Shown: positions 44,213 to 53,365, counted from the stretch's first letter. The stretch is 64,000 nucleotides of DNA from Tolypothrix tenuis PCC 7101 (GCF_002368295.1 NZ_AP018248.1:5624231-5688230), one strand, 5' to 3'. The notes: a model not told the origin generated them from the letters alone. A program made the numbers and translations.

Positions 44213-46632
44213 ATGGCTGGAAACATGACAATAACAGAAAAGATACATCATCAACAAAAACCAGTGACTTTATCCCTCTTTACAGGAGCAGGTGGACTTG
44301 ATATTGGATTTCACCATGCTGGTTTTAGAATTGTTGCTTGTGTTGAACAAGAAAAAATATTCTGCCAAACCCTACAGCTTAACTTAGGTCGATATTTAGA
44401 ACCAGACTGTCAAATTATCAACAAAGATATCCGCATTCTTGAACCACATGAAATTAATGTAACTCAGGTTGACTTTATTATTGGTGGGCCTCCTTGCCAA
44501 AGCTTTTCTGCTATTGGTAGACGGGCTGGAGGCATAAGCGGAATTTTAGATGCAAGAGGTAGTTTATTCGAGCATTACTGTCGTTTAGTAAAACACTATC
44601 AACCACAAGGATTCCTGTTTGAAAATGTCAGAGGAATTTTGAGTGCTAACAAAGGTAAAGATAGGGCAAACGCATCTAAATTCCTCATGATCACAACGAA
44701 GGTTAAGAACCAACGAAAAAATCAAGATTTCGCGTTTGATTATTTTTAAAGCTCCAAGGCGATCGCCTAAGTTCTTCGCAATAAGCAAGGGTTAATGACA
44801 TTGTTTTTAACTCTATTGAGAATAGACTTTACTTATTGACATGATGCGGCCGCCCTAAAGGTAAAGATTGGCAACTTATAAATAAAACATTTTCAGATTT
44901 AGGTTATCAACTTTCATATAGAATTCTTAACAGTGCTGACTATGGAGTTCCACAACTTAGAGAACGTTTAATTATGGTTGGCACTCGTCACGGGAAATCC
45001 AAATTTCCCAAACCCACGCATGGCGAAGATTCATCAAGCCAATGTTCTCATATGAGCGCTTTGGAAGCCATAGCAGATCTTCAAGACCCTTTAGAGCCAA
45101 TACATAGTTATCCAGGAAAGTATGGTCATCTACTAGCAGAAGTTCCCCCAGGTTGTAACTATCATTACTTCACAAGAGAAATGGGATATCCTGAACCCAG
45201 ATTTGCATGGCGTTCTCGTTTCTCCGACTTTTTGTACAAGGCCGATCCAGAAAAACCAGTTCGCACAATTGTGGCCCAGATGGGGGCTTATTCAGGCCCT
45301 TTCCATTGGAAAAACCGGAAATTCACTTTGCCAGAATTCAAACGGTTACAAACATTTCCTGATGATTATGAGTTAGCTGGTAGTGCTATTACAGTACAAA
45401 GACAAATCGGTAATTCTGTGCCTCCATTTTTTGCTAAAAAACTGGCAGAAGCAGTCATGCAACAACTATTTCATGTTGATTTAGGAGTAGAGCTGCTTGA
45501 AGAAAATGATAAACTAGCTTTTGATGTTTCTAAATCTCGAAAAGCAAAAGCAACACGTAGTAAGCGTGTTAAGTCAACTGAAGAGGTTCTTCAACTTAGT
45601 ATATTTCACGCTGCTACTAATCTTCCTGAATCTTCTGCTCATAAAGCTCTATTAGAAAATATCAATAACACAACAGAAATATTTTTTCATTATTCTTCAC
45701 CCAAGCAAAGAACTTGTCTGAAAACTCCTCATTTTCCTCATACTGGTTCTGGATACCGATTTAGAACCGAGCGTTCTGGAGAAAATTGCTTGGTATCTGT
45801 GGCACGTTATGAATTGAGGTCGTTTATAGATATACCATTACTACAATACACAGTACAATTTCATCACCTCATTGGTAATGGTATTAAGGTCATTAAGGGT
45901 CTACTTTTTTCTAATACAGCAGAAGATATACCTATCATTTGGGATGCAATTGAAGACTTACTTAGCAGTAATTCTGGTTATCAAACTATGATGGATGTAT
46001 ATGGTCATTTTACTGAACCGCATCCAACATTTGAACTCAAAATAGAAATTTTGAATGCTGATTCTTCTTTCCTCCTAAGATTTGCTAAAGAGTTTAGTGC
46101 TTTTGAAAAAACCAGAAAAATTTTCCCTGCTCAGTATCTGCAAGATTTACTAAGTGGAAAAAAATCTTTATTTGATTTAACAGCAGTTGTTAAAAAGCTC
46201 AGAGATTTGCGGTTTGACGTTCGAGTTAACGAAACAAATACAACGATTCCTCCTGGTTATTTTCGCTGTTGTTATCCATTTACAATCAATATTGGGAAAC
46301 AAATCTCTGTTATGTGGAGAGATAAACCAAGTAAAACTATGGCTAAAAAAAATCAGTATACTATTTATCTCTCTGAGGCATTCAGCCAAGCTGAAAAATT
46401 GACTAATTCAGATGATATAGAGCAATACAAGCAAGAACATAGATGTCTTTCTCACCCTTTAAAAGCATTACAAGATGGACAAGAAATTTCACTTCATCAG
46501 TCTGTTACTGAAGGCATAGAGACTATTATCAATAATCTAGGTAAAAATAAACACTTATACAGTATGATTGATTACAAGTCTTGTAGAAAAGTTAGTTCAT
46601 CCACATCAGGATATACGCTACGCTCAGGATAA
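44213..46632 (+). pseudogene. DNA cytosine-5 methyltransferase with long C-terminal extension, interrupted by a MITE
   Basis: Two open pieces (44213-44749 and from about 44857 to 46632) are halves of one m5C methyltransferase. The first has motif I LFTGAGGLDIGF, motif IV GGPPCQSFSAIGRR with catalytic Cys, and motif VI FENVRGI. The second has motif VIII QLRERLIMVGTR and motif X QRQIGNSVPP. Precise removal of 44663-44868 fuses KGKD to WQLINKTFSD and restores a 737-residue protein. The last 390 residues beyond motif X belong to no family I know and could be a specificity or cleavage domain. The methyltransferase is inactive as it stands. A truncated nuclease-like frame overlaps its 3' end. Confidence 0.9.
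44651..44868. mobile_element. 194-bp MITE in the methyltransferase gene, with 12-bp target duplication
   Basis: AAAGGTAAAGAT occurs at 44651-44662 and again at 44857-44868. Between them lies a 194-bp non-coding insert whose ends AGGGCAAACGCATC and GATGCGGCCGCCCT are inverted repeats matching at 11 of 14 positions. It contains one GCGATCGC and stops in all frames. The element has no transposase and must have been mobilised in trans. Confidence 0.88.
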
Positions 46633-46757
46633 TTTAGAAGGTGGTTATTCTAACCGCTCAACAGATGCTACTAACGTCACTCCTTTTCTGAAGCAACACG
46701 GGCTGACAGCTTGTGCCACCAGTGGTGCAGAAAGTGGTAGAAACTTTGAAAGGCCCA
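46568..46757 (+). pseudogene. Truncated probable restriction endonuclease gene (5' fragment)
   Basis: A frame overlapping the last 65 bp of the methyltransferase reads MITSLVEKLVHPHQDI, then GGYSNRSTDATNVTPFLKQH and ATSGAESGRNFERPI, a dense, conserved-looking sequence in the position where the partner endonuclease of a restriction-modification system is normally found. Similarity ends at about 46757, exactly where the 65-bp palindrome repeat begins; the remaining codons to 46798 lie inside that repeat. The nuclease assignment rests on context and motif style and is not certain. Confidence 0.55.
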
Positions 46758-46820
46758 TTTTTCAACAGTTTTTGTTTATTGCTCATTCTATATTTTGATT
46801 GTTGTACAACAATCAAGTTT
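46756..46820. repeat. 65-bp repeat with 22-bp perfect palindrome, copy 2
   Basis: Second copy of 42288-42352, with the palindrome at 46795-46816 identical. It joins directly to the truncated nuclease-like frame. Between here and the iterons (46821-47120) no gene is seen. Confidence 0.85.
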
Positions 46821-46867
46821 TACCTTTAAAACTTCACACCAAATAGTCCACATTGAGAGTCATTTTC

Positions 46868-46884
46868 TACCTCAGACTGCAATA
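46868..46884 (-). repeat. Single inverted iteron upstream of the main array
   Basis: CTACCTCAGACTGCAAT is the exact reverse complement of the iteron core ATTGCAGTCTGAGGTAG. It lies about 240 bp before the array in opposite orientation, as is seen where initiators bind a second site for copy control. Confidence 0.85.
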
Positions 46885-47125
46885 GTTCAAATTTTGAGAA
46901 TATAACAGTGTGTTTCATTGTCCTCAGATGACATTATGAAGACATTCATTTAAACGCTATAAAACCGCTATTATCTATCTTTTTAAATTAGACACTCTCA
47001 ACATTAGACTAGTAGTAATATCCCCCTTTATGACCGCTATAGAAGCTTTAATACTTAATTCTCTCGTAACAATAGGCTGCACTGTTATTATTTACAAATT
47101 AAAAGATTGCTTAAACATAGAAACT

Positions 47126-47297
47126 ATTGCAGTCTGAGGTAGGAATTATTGCAGTTTGAGGTAGACATATTGCAGTCTGAGGTAGGAACTATTGCAGTCT
47201 GAGGTAGACATATTGCAGTCTGAGGTAGGAAACTATTGCAGTCTGAGGTAGGAAACTATTGCAGTCTGAGGTAGGAAACTTCGTGAATTGAGGTAAG
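47126..47297 (+). repeat. Iteron array, probable plasmid replication origin
   Basis: Seven direct copies of ATTGCAGTCTGAGGTAG start at 47126, 47148, 47169, 47191, 47212, 47235 and 47258 (the second has TTTGAG), and a degenerate eighth ends near 47297. The period is 21-23 bp, two helical turns. AT-rich DNA follows (47298-47410) up to the initiator gene. This is the classic layout of an iteron-controlled origin. Confidence 0.93.
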
Positions 47298-47419
47298 AAA
47301 TTAAGTCTAAGTTATTGATTTTATTCGATTTTTTTACCGCTCACTACTAAACTATTAAAACTATATAAAAATAAGAGAACGCTTCGCTTTTATTTTTAAA
47401 TTTTTTAGGAAAACACCGC

Positions 47420-48469
47420 GTGATATCAGACAAAGACGAAAGAGATGATGAGGAGTTACAAAGTATTATTTATGGGCGTGATGAAATGAACTTGGCAGAG
47501 TTTCCGATTGCAATGCTCGGTAAGCGTAAACCAGATCAAAAAACAATTATTTTTGCTGATACCGTTTATGATGAAGCTATAAAGCGCCCTGTAGCTCGTA
47601 CCCTCACCATCACCGCTTCAGACCTTTATGGACTCCCTACGAGTTTGGATGAAGAAGTCATATTAGGAGCAGTGCAATTATCGAGTAGAAATGGCTTTGA
47701 TAGCCGAGAACTCCGCTTTACGCGATATGAATTTTTAAAACTACTTAATTGGACAATCAATGATGTGAACTATAAACGATTAGAAGAATCACTTAATCGT
47801 TGGACAGGAATCACGTTAAAGTATGATAAAGCCTGGTGGGATAAAACTGCACAATCATGGGTGAGTGAAACTTTTCATATCATAGAAAATATTTCAATTT
47901 ACGATAATGAAACGAAACAGGCATTTCTTGCACGTTTCCCTCATGACCCTTCTGCTGGGCTTTCTCGAATTGTGTGGAATGAAATTATTTTTAAGAGTTT
48001 TCATGCAGGAAATATTAAACGCTTAGATTTTGATTTCTACACTAGTCTTGAAACGGCTATAGCAAAACGAATATTTAGATTTCTTGATAAGCGATTTTAT
48101 CGCTCAAAGTGTTTAGAATTTGAACTGCGTAGTTTTGCTACTAATCATATTGGTGTCAGTGATGCCTATGATTCAACGAATTTAAAAATAAAATTGAGGC
48201 CTGCAATTCAAGAGCTTGAGAAGAAAGGTTTTATTGTTCCTGTCGCCGAATCTCAACGATTTTATTCGCCCCGTAGAGGGAAACACTATATCCGTTTTGA
48301 GAGAGCTACTGCTACTTCACCTACTCCACCACATGCATCTACTGCACCAGAGAAAGAATCTAGTGAGAGTGTTCCTCTACGAATTGTGCCAAGACCGAAT
48401 CGAAAACCTACTAAAGAAGAACTTGAAATAATGTGCGATAAATTTAATCTTAGGTGGCGGCCATCGTAG
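47420..48469 (+). CDS. repA: Replication initiator protein (RepA / RPA family)
   Basis: A 349-residue plasmid replication initiator starting at a GTG 120 bp after the iterons. The N-terminal half has NLAEFPIAMLGKRKPDQKT, TLTITASDLYGLPTSLDEEV and LLNWTINDVNYKRLEESLNR, and the second winged-helix half has RFLDKRFYRSKCLEFELRSF, the arrangement of the replication-initiator-protein-A family. It should bind the iterons, open the adjacent AT-rich DNA and recruit the helicase. Excess initiator would pair iteron sites and limit copy number. The C-terminal 60 residues are Pro/Ser-rich. No stop or frameshift is present, so replication from here may be functional. Confidence 0.9.
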   Translation: MISDKDERDDEELQSIIYGRDEMNLAEFPIAMLGKRKPDQKTIIFADTVYDEAIKRPVARTLTITASDLYGLPTSLDEEVILGAVQLSSRNGFDSRELRFTRYEFLKLLNWTINDVNYKRLEESLNRWTGITLKYDKAWWDKTAQSWVSETFHIIENISIYDNETKQAFLARFPHDPSAGLSRIVWNEIIFKSFHAGNIKRLDFDFYTSLETAIAKRIFRFLDKRFYRSKCLEFELRSFATNHIGVSDAYDSTNLKIKLRPAIQELEKKGFIVPVAESQRFYSPRRGKHYIRFERATATSPTPPHASTAPEKESSESVPLRIVPRPNRKPTKEELEIMCDKFNLRWRPS

Positions 48470-48552
48470 GAGGAGAATCTTTTTCTGTGAAACAGAATTA
48501 TCGTTCAATATAGCAATTGCTACTTTTTTAATATGCTTATTTAATTTATTAG

Positions 48553-48867
48553 TTACTTAGTGGTTTGGCTAAGAGCCAGCGCCTTATTAATTGCTGGTGT
48601 CAGGTCGTTATTATCTTCGATTCTGAGCATCCTGATATCTCTGACTGAGGGAGCAAACCACGAGAATTTTTGAGTAATATCCATGACTGCAATGACGCAT
48701 GTGACCGGATCTACGGAGTTATTTCCAAAGTACACACTGCCTTGCTGTCGCCCAAAGCCATGTTGTTGCAGGACGGCTTTAATGTCGTTATAGGCGTTTT
48801 GATAGGAAGGATTGTGGTACGTTTTGCCTAACGTATCAGTGTCTAAATCAAATGTAATTGCGTACAT
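48553..48867 (-). CDS. vapD: VapD-family endoribonuclease
   Basis: A 104-residue Cas2-like ferredoxin-fold protein starting MYAITFDLDTDTLGKTYHNP, with the VapD motifs NAYNDIKAVLQQHGF, RQQGSVYFGNN and WFAPSVRDIRMLRIED. VapD proteins are purine-preferring ribonucleases common on plasmids, thought to act in toxin-antitoxin or persistence functions. The usual catalytic Asp of strand 1 (FDLDT) is retained. No antitoxin gene is adjacent, and the neighbouring convergent repA suggests a role in plasmid maintenance. Confidence 0.9.
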   Translation of the reverse strand: MYAITFDLDTDTLGKTYHNPSYQNAYNDIKAVLQQHGFGRQQGSVYFGNNSVDPVTCVIAVMDITQKFSWFAPSVRDIRMLRIEDNNDLTPAINKALALSQTTK

Positions 48868-49255
48868 AAATACTAGTTCAAAATTAGCAAATTTTTATTA
48901 TTAAAATAAGCGTGCGAATTGATATTCTAATATCATCGCTCCTTCTTTCACATAAGACTCGATGCTTGTTAACGGTTAAGTGTAGAGAGAGTCCTTACAA
49001 AAATCATCCTTGATTTGTTATGAAAATTCAAGTTAATTCTTGATATATGAACGCAATTTTAAATAAGAGTATGTGTTTGAATATGTTTAACCTTTGGTAT
49101 AGGTACCAGTTACTTTTTATAATGAACGATAGTTATGACAGCACGGTGGCTCTAGTGAAGAGGGTAAAGTTTAATTTATTAGGGAATTTCATTATTTAAT
49201 ATTCACTAAAACTCTTGATTAAAAAATCACAAACAAGGAACATCAGTGAACGATT
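48868..49255. other. 388-bp intergenic region
   Basis: AT-rich, with stops in every frame, between vapD (minus) and the plus-strand gene at 49256. It should hold both promoters. No repeat or RNA gene was recognised. Confidence 0.45.
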
Positions 49256-49756
49256 ATGTTTGTGAACTGTAAAGATAACATGCCTCAACTTCTGCACTAT
49301 ACTCTGAACACGGATAATACGTTTGATTGCTCTAATAAACAGTATCAACCAGAAACCTTAAAGCTTCTCCATCCAATAGCCGCACGAGCCATCCTAGGAG
49401 GTAAGGCAGAAGATCCATTGCCTTATCCTTTTGAAGATTACACTGTCAACACAACGGTTGATGGAGAATGTGCAATGTTTGATGTGCGTGAATCTAGCAT
49501 TACCTTAACCTCAAACGCTGTTGTTTGGAGTCATACAAAGCAGGAACTTTGTTGGGAACTATTTGAACACTTGTATCTCAACTTAATGGGTGAATGTAGA
49601 ACAATTCCTCGTACTCCTCACATGCCGAACACTGTGCCTTGGCTTGCTACTATAACTATGCCTACGCTAGGTGCAGCAGTTTCGTGGATGGCAGATTTTG
49701 AGCAGTGTTTTGCTATAGCGTTGATTGAAGCCAGTACAGGTAAGTCTTACGCTTAA
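49256..49756 (+). CDS. Hypothetical protein (166 aa)
   Basis: A soluble protein with several aromatic and Cys residues (HTKQELCWELFEHLYLNLMG) and a C-terminal hydrophobic helix (MADFEQCFAIALIEAS). The ATG at 49256 or the one at 49280 (MPQLLHYTLNTDNTF) may be the start. No family is recognised. The stop overlaps the last codon of the convergent gene 49753-50358 by a few bases, the compact packing seen on plasmids. Confidence 0.55.
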   Translation: MFVNCKDNMPQLLHYTLNTDNTFDCSNKQYQPETLKLLHPIAARAILGGKAEDPLPYPFEDYTVNTTVDGECAMFDVRESSITLTSNAVVWSHTKQELCWELFEHLYLNLMGECRTIPRTPHMPNTVPWLATITMPTLGAAVSWMADFEQCFAIALIEASTGKSYA

Positions 49757-50358
49757 TAAGCCGCTATCTTAGGAGCACTAGCATCTTTTTTCGTAAAGCG
49801 AACCTCAATCTTAATGGTAGATAACCCTGCCCGTTTTCTCCTCCTATTCACCTCATGCAGTAATCGTCGCTTCTGCCTCACAATGCCTGGAAAACTAAAG
49901 GGAGAGATATTGCGTAGGTACTCAGTGACCCGTGCTTCATTAAAGAGTGCGATCGCATGAAGGTGGGAGCGAATGAGTTGATATCGAGTAGGTTCAATCA
50001 TGACACATGGCTTTCCTGCGTGTATTCCAATCGAGTAGCCATTCACATATAAAGGGTTCTCTCGAATATCTAGAAATCTTCGTTTCTCAAATTCCTCGTG
50101 CATTCCTTCCGTGGCAAGCAGCACAAAGCGACGACCCCACCGAACGTAGGCGACATTGGCACGTCCTGCTTTTTTTCTCCTAAACCGCGTCATCCGACAT
50201 ACGGTAATTTCATAGTCGGCGATTACCTTTCGATCAATAGAATGTACCTCCATCTTTTCAGGAATTACCCTTAGGAGATACCGATAATAGCCGTATCGTA
50301 GGTAGTCGATAGCGACCTTACGCAAAAATTCTCCTAATGTGTGCGCTTCATAGATCAT
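49753..50358 (-). CDS. Cyanobacterial plasmid-type conserved hypothetical protein
   Basis: The ATG at 50358 (MIYEAHTLGEFLRKVAIDYL) has AGGAG 9 bases upstream and is preferred to the frame opening at 50442. The 201-residue product is strongly basic, with YLRYGYYRYLLRVIPE, RMTRFRRKKAGRANVAYVRW and YSIGIHAGKPCVMIEPTRYQ. I recall close relatives in many Nostocales, often on plasmids, but with no known function. Basic charge and HSHLHA-type helix suggest nucleic-acid contact. It lies directly downstream of the structured, non-coding region on the same strand. Confidence 0.65.
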   Translation of the reverse strand: MIYEAHTLGEFLRKVAIDYLRYGYYRYLLRVIPEKMEVHSIDRKVIADYEITVCRMTRFRRKKAGRANVAYVRWGRRFVLLATEGMHEEFEKRRFLDIRENPLYVNGYSIGIHAGKPCVMIEPTRYQLIRSHLHAIALFNEARVTEYLRNISPFSFPGIVRQKRRLLHEVNRRRKRAGLSTIKIEVRFTKKDASAPKIAAY

Positions 50359-50645
50359 CACCCCTGCTCCTAGAAAAAAAAGGTGAGTTGTAGGTGAAAG
50401 GCACAACTCACAAAGCCTTGATAAGAAAACCATTGATAACAACGCACGGCGGAAGATAGACTACTCCTGTTAGTAGTAAATGCTACTTATTAGGCGAAGA
50501 CCCATACCTTCCATATAGCCGTCACAAATCTTGTGTTTTCAAGTGTTTACACTTTGTTATTTTTTTGGACTATTTTTCGTGTTTTTGCGTTGTATTAATT
50601 ACTACATACTTTTTCTTTGATATGCACGCTTGTGTTTTGTACTGG

Positions 50646-51340
50646 TAAGAGAGTGAACGCTACACCCGTGTAAGGCATACCATTCACTCCGCACCGCACT
50701 AGATGGGGTGTATTCGCATTAACTACCCCTCCTCAGAGCTTTCGTGTGTCCTTTGTCTGTGGATTACCAGCCCACGGGACAAGAACGCCGGACTGTCAGC
50801 CCATTGTTCTCTCACATAGTGTGATTCCTACTGCTCCCCGCTCCCTCTCCTGTCATGTTTTACGACTTGCTGACATTGCAAGCTTCCGAAGTAGCTAATT
50901 CCGGCGTGCAGGAGATTCCCCGATTAGTAATAAGAGTTCAACGATGGTTAGGTGTTGCTAGAGCCTAGAGGCTCAGGTCGTCAAGGCTAGGTACTTAAGT
51001 ACCTTTCGCAGTGAGCGATTTGGGGGACTAGAAGGCAGAAGCTTTCCCTTACTCACCTTGAGATGTTTCGCGGTTTGACCTCGCACCATACACCGCATAA
51101 CCAGTAAGCAGTTTCCCGCCTTTCACTGTTGAGCTATTCGTTGGGCTTATTTCTAAGCCACATCGAAGTTGTCTCCTCCGATCGCCATTGTTACCAATGA
51201 CGAACTCCCAGCACTGGCAGAGGTTACACGCCATAGGTTATTCCCGTAGGCTATGCCCCCTCTGGTGGATTTACACCACTTCCCTTCTCACGGCTTAAGC
51301 GTTGGGTACTTAAGTGTGTCTCGGTCGCCCGTCTTCAATT
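50646..51340 (-). ncRNA. Candidate large structured RNA (about 700 nt)
   Basis: GC-richer than its surroundings and with no convincing protein frame on either strand. Read on the minus strand it folds locally in many places: GGCTTA-GAAA-TAAGCC with a GNRA tetraloop (51144-51159), GGTG...CACC (51264-51278), GAGCC-TCTA-GGCTC (50962-50975), the palindrome GGTACTTAAGTACC (50991-51004), a CCGAAG/CTTCGG-type stem near 50884-50902, and a 3' hairpin GAGTGAA...TTCACTC with TACAC/GTGTA inside (50650-50688). Several segments recall HEARO (IscB omega) RNAs, but no IscB gene is adjacent and the length is greater. A group II intron remnant or a GOLLD/ROOL-type RNA are alternatives. Boundaries are approximate. 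Confidence 0.55.
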
Positions 51341-51764
51341 GTTAAATTTTCAATAATTCAATGAGTGAATGAAAAATCGTATGAGATAGAAGAATGGGAT
51401 TACTCTGTGCAGCACGTCACAGGATTGCACCATTCAGCCTCTCTTGCACTGGACGAGCTTGGTTACAAGCATCCAGCGCGAAGAAGGACTACACGACCTG
51501 ACGGAAGCTATGCCGTCCCTGTTTTACGTGAGGTGGTAAGTCTCAACGCCCAGGTGTCGCCTAGTCAACGCGAATACTCTCTATTGCAGGTACGTTAGCG
51601 AAGCACCAGCACTGTGAGCCCCTTTTCGGTAAGGGTTAGCTGGTTGTAACATATTGATTTGATTAATATTTTTTGAACAGATTGAAAAAAATATTAGCGA
51701 CTCACTAATGATTCGTAATTTTTTTAAAAAAATAGTAGAGACAAAGAAATGCCAGAAAGAACTT
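51341..51764. other. Intergenic region beside the structured-RNA candidate
   Basis: Contains a 77-codon plus-strand frame (51365-51598, GTG start, no ribosome-binding site) of unclear status and a hairpin-rich end (AGCCCCTTTTCGGTAAGGGT, 51620-51640). The sequence style matches the structured region at 50646-51340, so both may belong to one mobile unit. Confidence 0.4.
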
Positions 51765-52334
51765 TTAATTATTATTTAATTCATCTTGAATTGCTTTTTT
51801 CAATTTTTCTCGTTTCAAATTAAATTGTTCGTAGTCTTTTTTCACTTCTTGGATATTCTGTGTTTTCCATTCTGCTGAATTCTTACTAGGAGGTGTGCTG
51901 AGTAACGATTCGACATCTGATATAGTATTACATCCACATTTTCTTAACTCTTCTAAAATTTCATATATTTCAGGTTTAAGAAGAATTTCGTGGTTGTCGT
52001 ATAACTTTACTGTTGCATTATGGTGTTCTATGAACGCATTTAGTCGTTGTTGTATATCAGCTTTTTTTGCTTCATCATTTTCGTAGTTTTTGCCTGAGCA
52101 CGAGTTTAATATATCTATACAATTTCGAGTTTCAGTGACTGAACGAAAAATAGAAACTAACGCATCGTTAACTTTTTCTTGATAGATTTTTCTATGATGA
52201 AAAGATATGTCAATTTCTTTGTCTTTATTTCTATTTCTATAAATTGATACTGTAAAAATTAAGTTGATAACTGGAATTAATGTTTGAGTTAATGTACTCA
52301 TTAAATCTATAAGGGAATTCATTAAACCTTTCAC
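51765..52334 (-). CDS. Hypothetical protein with N-terminal membrane segment (189 aa)
   Basis: One hydrophobic segment (about residues 8-30, STLTQTLIPVINLIFTVSIY) anchors a long, charged, helical cytoplasmic part (HHRKIYQEKVNDALVSIFRS, KKDYEQFNLKREKLKKAIQD). No family is recognised. It is AT-rich and stands alone. The size and topology are common among plasmid-borne accessory genes, but no role can be given. Confidence 0.6.
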   Translation of the reverse strand: MKGLMNSLIDLMSTLTQTLIPVINLIFTVSIYRNRNKDKEIDISFHHRKIYQEKVNDALVSIFRSVTETRNCIDILNSCSGKNYENDEAKKADIQQRLNAFIEHHNATVKLYDNHEILLKPEIYEILEELRKCGCNTISDVESLLSTPPSKNSAEWKTQNIQEVKKDYEQFNLKREKLKKAIQDELNNN

Positions 52335-52626
52335 ATTAATAATTTAAAACGTTTTTTCAAGCATTACTAATTTGTGATTGACGACCAGATAATTAGTCAC
52401 TGTCAAAAGAACCTTAGCGGGGCTGCCCGCTAAGATATCAACACAAGCGGGCTGCCCCGCGACCGACGAATTAGAGAAAGGTTTATACCTAAAGACCTCA
52501 GCTACCTTTTATTCATTGCCTTGGTCACCTATCCCCTCAACGTCACCCAAGGTATAACAGGTTTATCTTCAGTAAAGAAAGAGATTTAGGACGTTGATTA
52601 TGTATAAATTCTGTAAAATTAGCTTA

Positions 52627-52674
52627 TTCAGCAAGTAAATACTTGCTGAATTACTTACTGAATATATTGCTGAA
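52627..52674. promoter_or_regulatory. Centromere-like repeat cluster 1 (gap 52335-52706)
   Basis: TTCAGCAAGTA and TACTTGCTGAA form an 11-bp inverted repeat (52627-52650), followed by further TTACTTACTGAA and TTGCTGAAG units. It lies 3' of the NYN gene. The same gap also carries GCGGGCTGCCC repeats (52418-52462). Confidence 0.75.
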
Positions 52675-52706
52675 GTGTTAAAAGTTTAAAAAATGCCTTT
52701 TTTGAG

Positions 52707-53318
52707 TTACCAAGAATCAGGCTTGTGAAAGGAACCTGCTTTATCATGAAGTGTATGAGGAAATTGGCTACCTTGTAGTGCTCCTTCCCTGATAGGACGA
52801 ATGAAATGAGCGTGTTTACTCAACTCTATGCTTGGTCTCTTATGAGGGTGCAGTATTCCTACATTGAGCTTGAGCGAACGAACAATTTTTATCGCTTCAC
52901 AAAGGTCAGAATCGTTAGAAATAACAATTGCTTGCTCAAATTCTTGTTTATAAGCATCACTTACCAGATGTACTGCTAAATTCACGTCAGAACCTTTCTC
53001 CTCAGTTTTGATAACTTTTACCTTTTCAGCAGGGTTTGCGGCAAGAGGCATCCAGATTCTAGAAGAAAGAAATGTTCCTTCAATCACTGTTACATGAGGA
53101 ATAGTCTTTAACGCTCTTAAATAAGTATCTTGGCGAACAGCTTGGCTGGGATCTTGCGGACGAGCTTTCACCCGTGCAGTGAAGTATTTAATGTGATTGA
53201 TAGAAGATTGTTTTAATATTGTGGTTACAAGGGTATGAAGATTAAGCCATTTATAAGGCGAATCCTTGAGTGAACCGTAGTAGAGATTAAAGCCATCAAC
53301 ATATACATTTGTTTTCAT
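52707..53318 (-). CDS. NYN-domain (LabA/DUF88-like) protein
   Basis: A 203-residue PIN-like nuclease fold. Acidic catalytic positions are visible in NVYVDGFNLYYG (Asp8), EEKGSDVNLAVHLVSDAY and VISNDSDLCEAI, the three motifs of NYN/LabA proteins, which act on RNA. The C-terminal tail (EGALQGSQFPHTLHDKAGSF) is not part of the fold. It is divergent from parA across a 466-bp region that holds a strong hairpin and a centromere-like cluster, so it may belong to the plasmid maintenance region. Substrate unknown. Confidence 0.85.
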   Translation of the reverse strand: MKTNVYVDGFNLYYGSLKDSPYKWLNLHTLVTTILKQSSINHIKYFTARVKARPQDPSQAVRQDTYLRALKTIPHVTVIEGTFLSSRIWMPLAANPAEKVKVIKTEEKGSDVNLAVHLVSDAYKQEFEQAIVISNDSDLCEAIKIVRSLKLNVGILHPHKRPSIELSKHAHFIRPIREGALQGSQFPHTLHDKAGSFHKPDSW

Positions 53319-53330
53319 ATGTGATGGTTA

Positions 53331-53365
53331 TAAAAAAAGCTAAGGCCGCTGTAAAGAGCGGCCTT
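53331..53365 (-). terminator. Hairpin with T-run, upstream of the NYN gene
   Basis: AAGGCCGCT and AGCGGCCTT form a 9-bp stem (53342-53365). On the minus strand AGC and then seven T follow, as in an intrinsic terminator. Because it lies just before the NYN start codon, it would act as an insulator or attenuator in the leader. Confidence 0.65.

Noticed and set aside
47126..47297. CRISPR array
   Set aside because: The 17-bp units are separated by only 4-6 bases and have no spacers; they are iterons.
51049..51234. 61-codon minus-strand frame in the structured region
   Set aside because: It overlaps the GNRA hairpin and other stems; the composition fits structured RNA, not protein.
50646..51340. 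Intact group II intron
   Set aside because: No domain V consensus hairpin, no reverse-transcriptase gene, and no GTGYG start could be found on either strand; a remnant remains possible.
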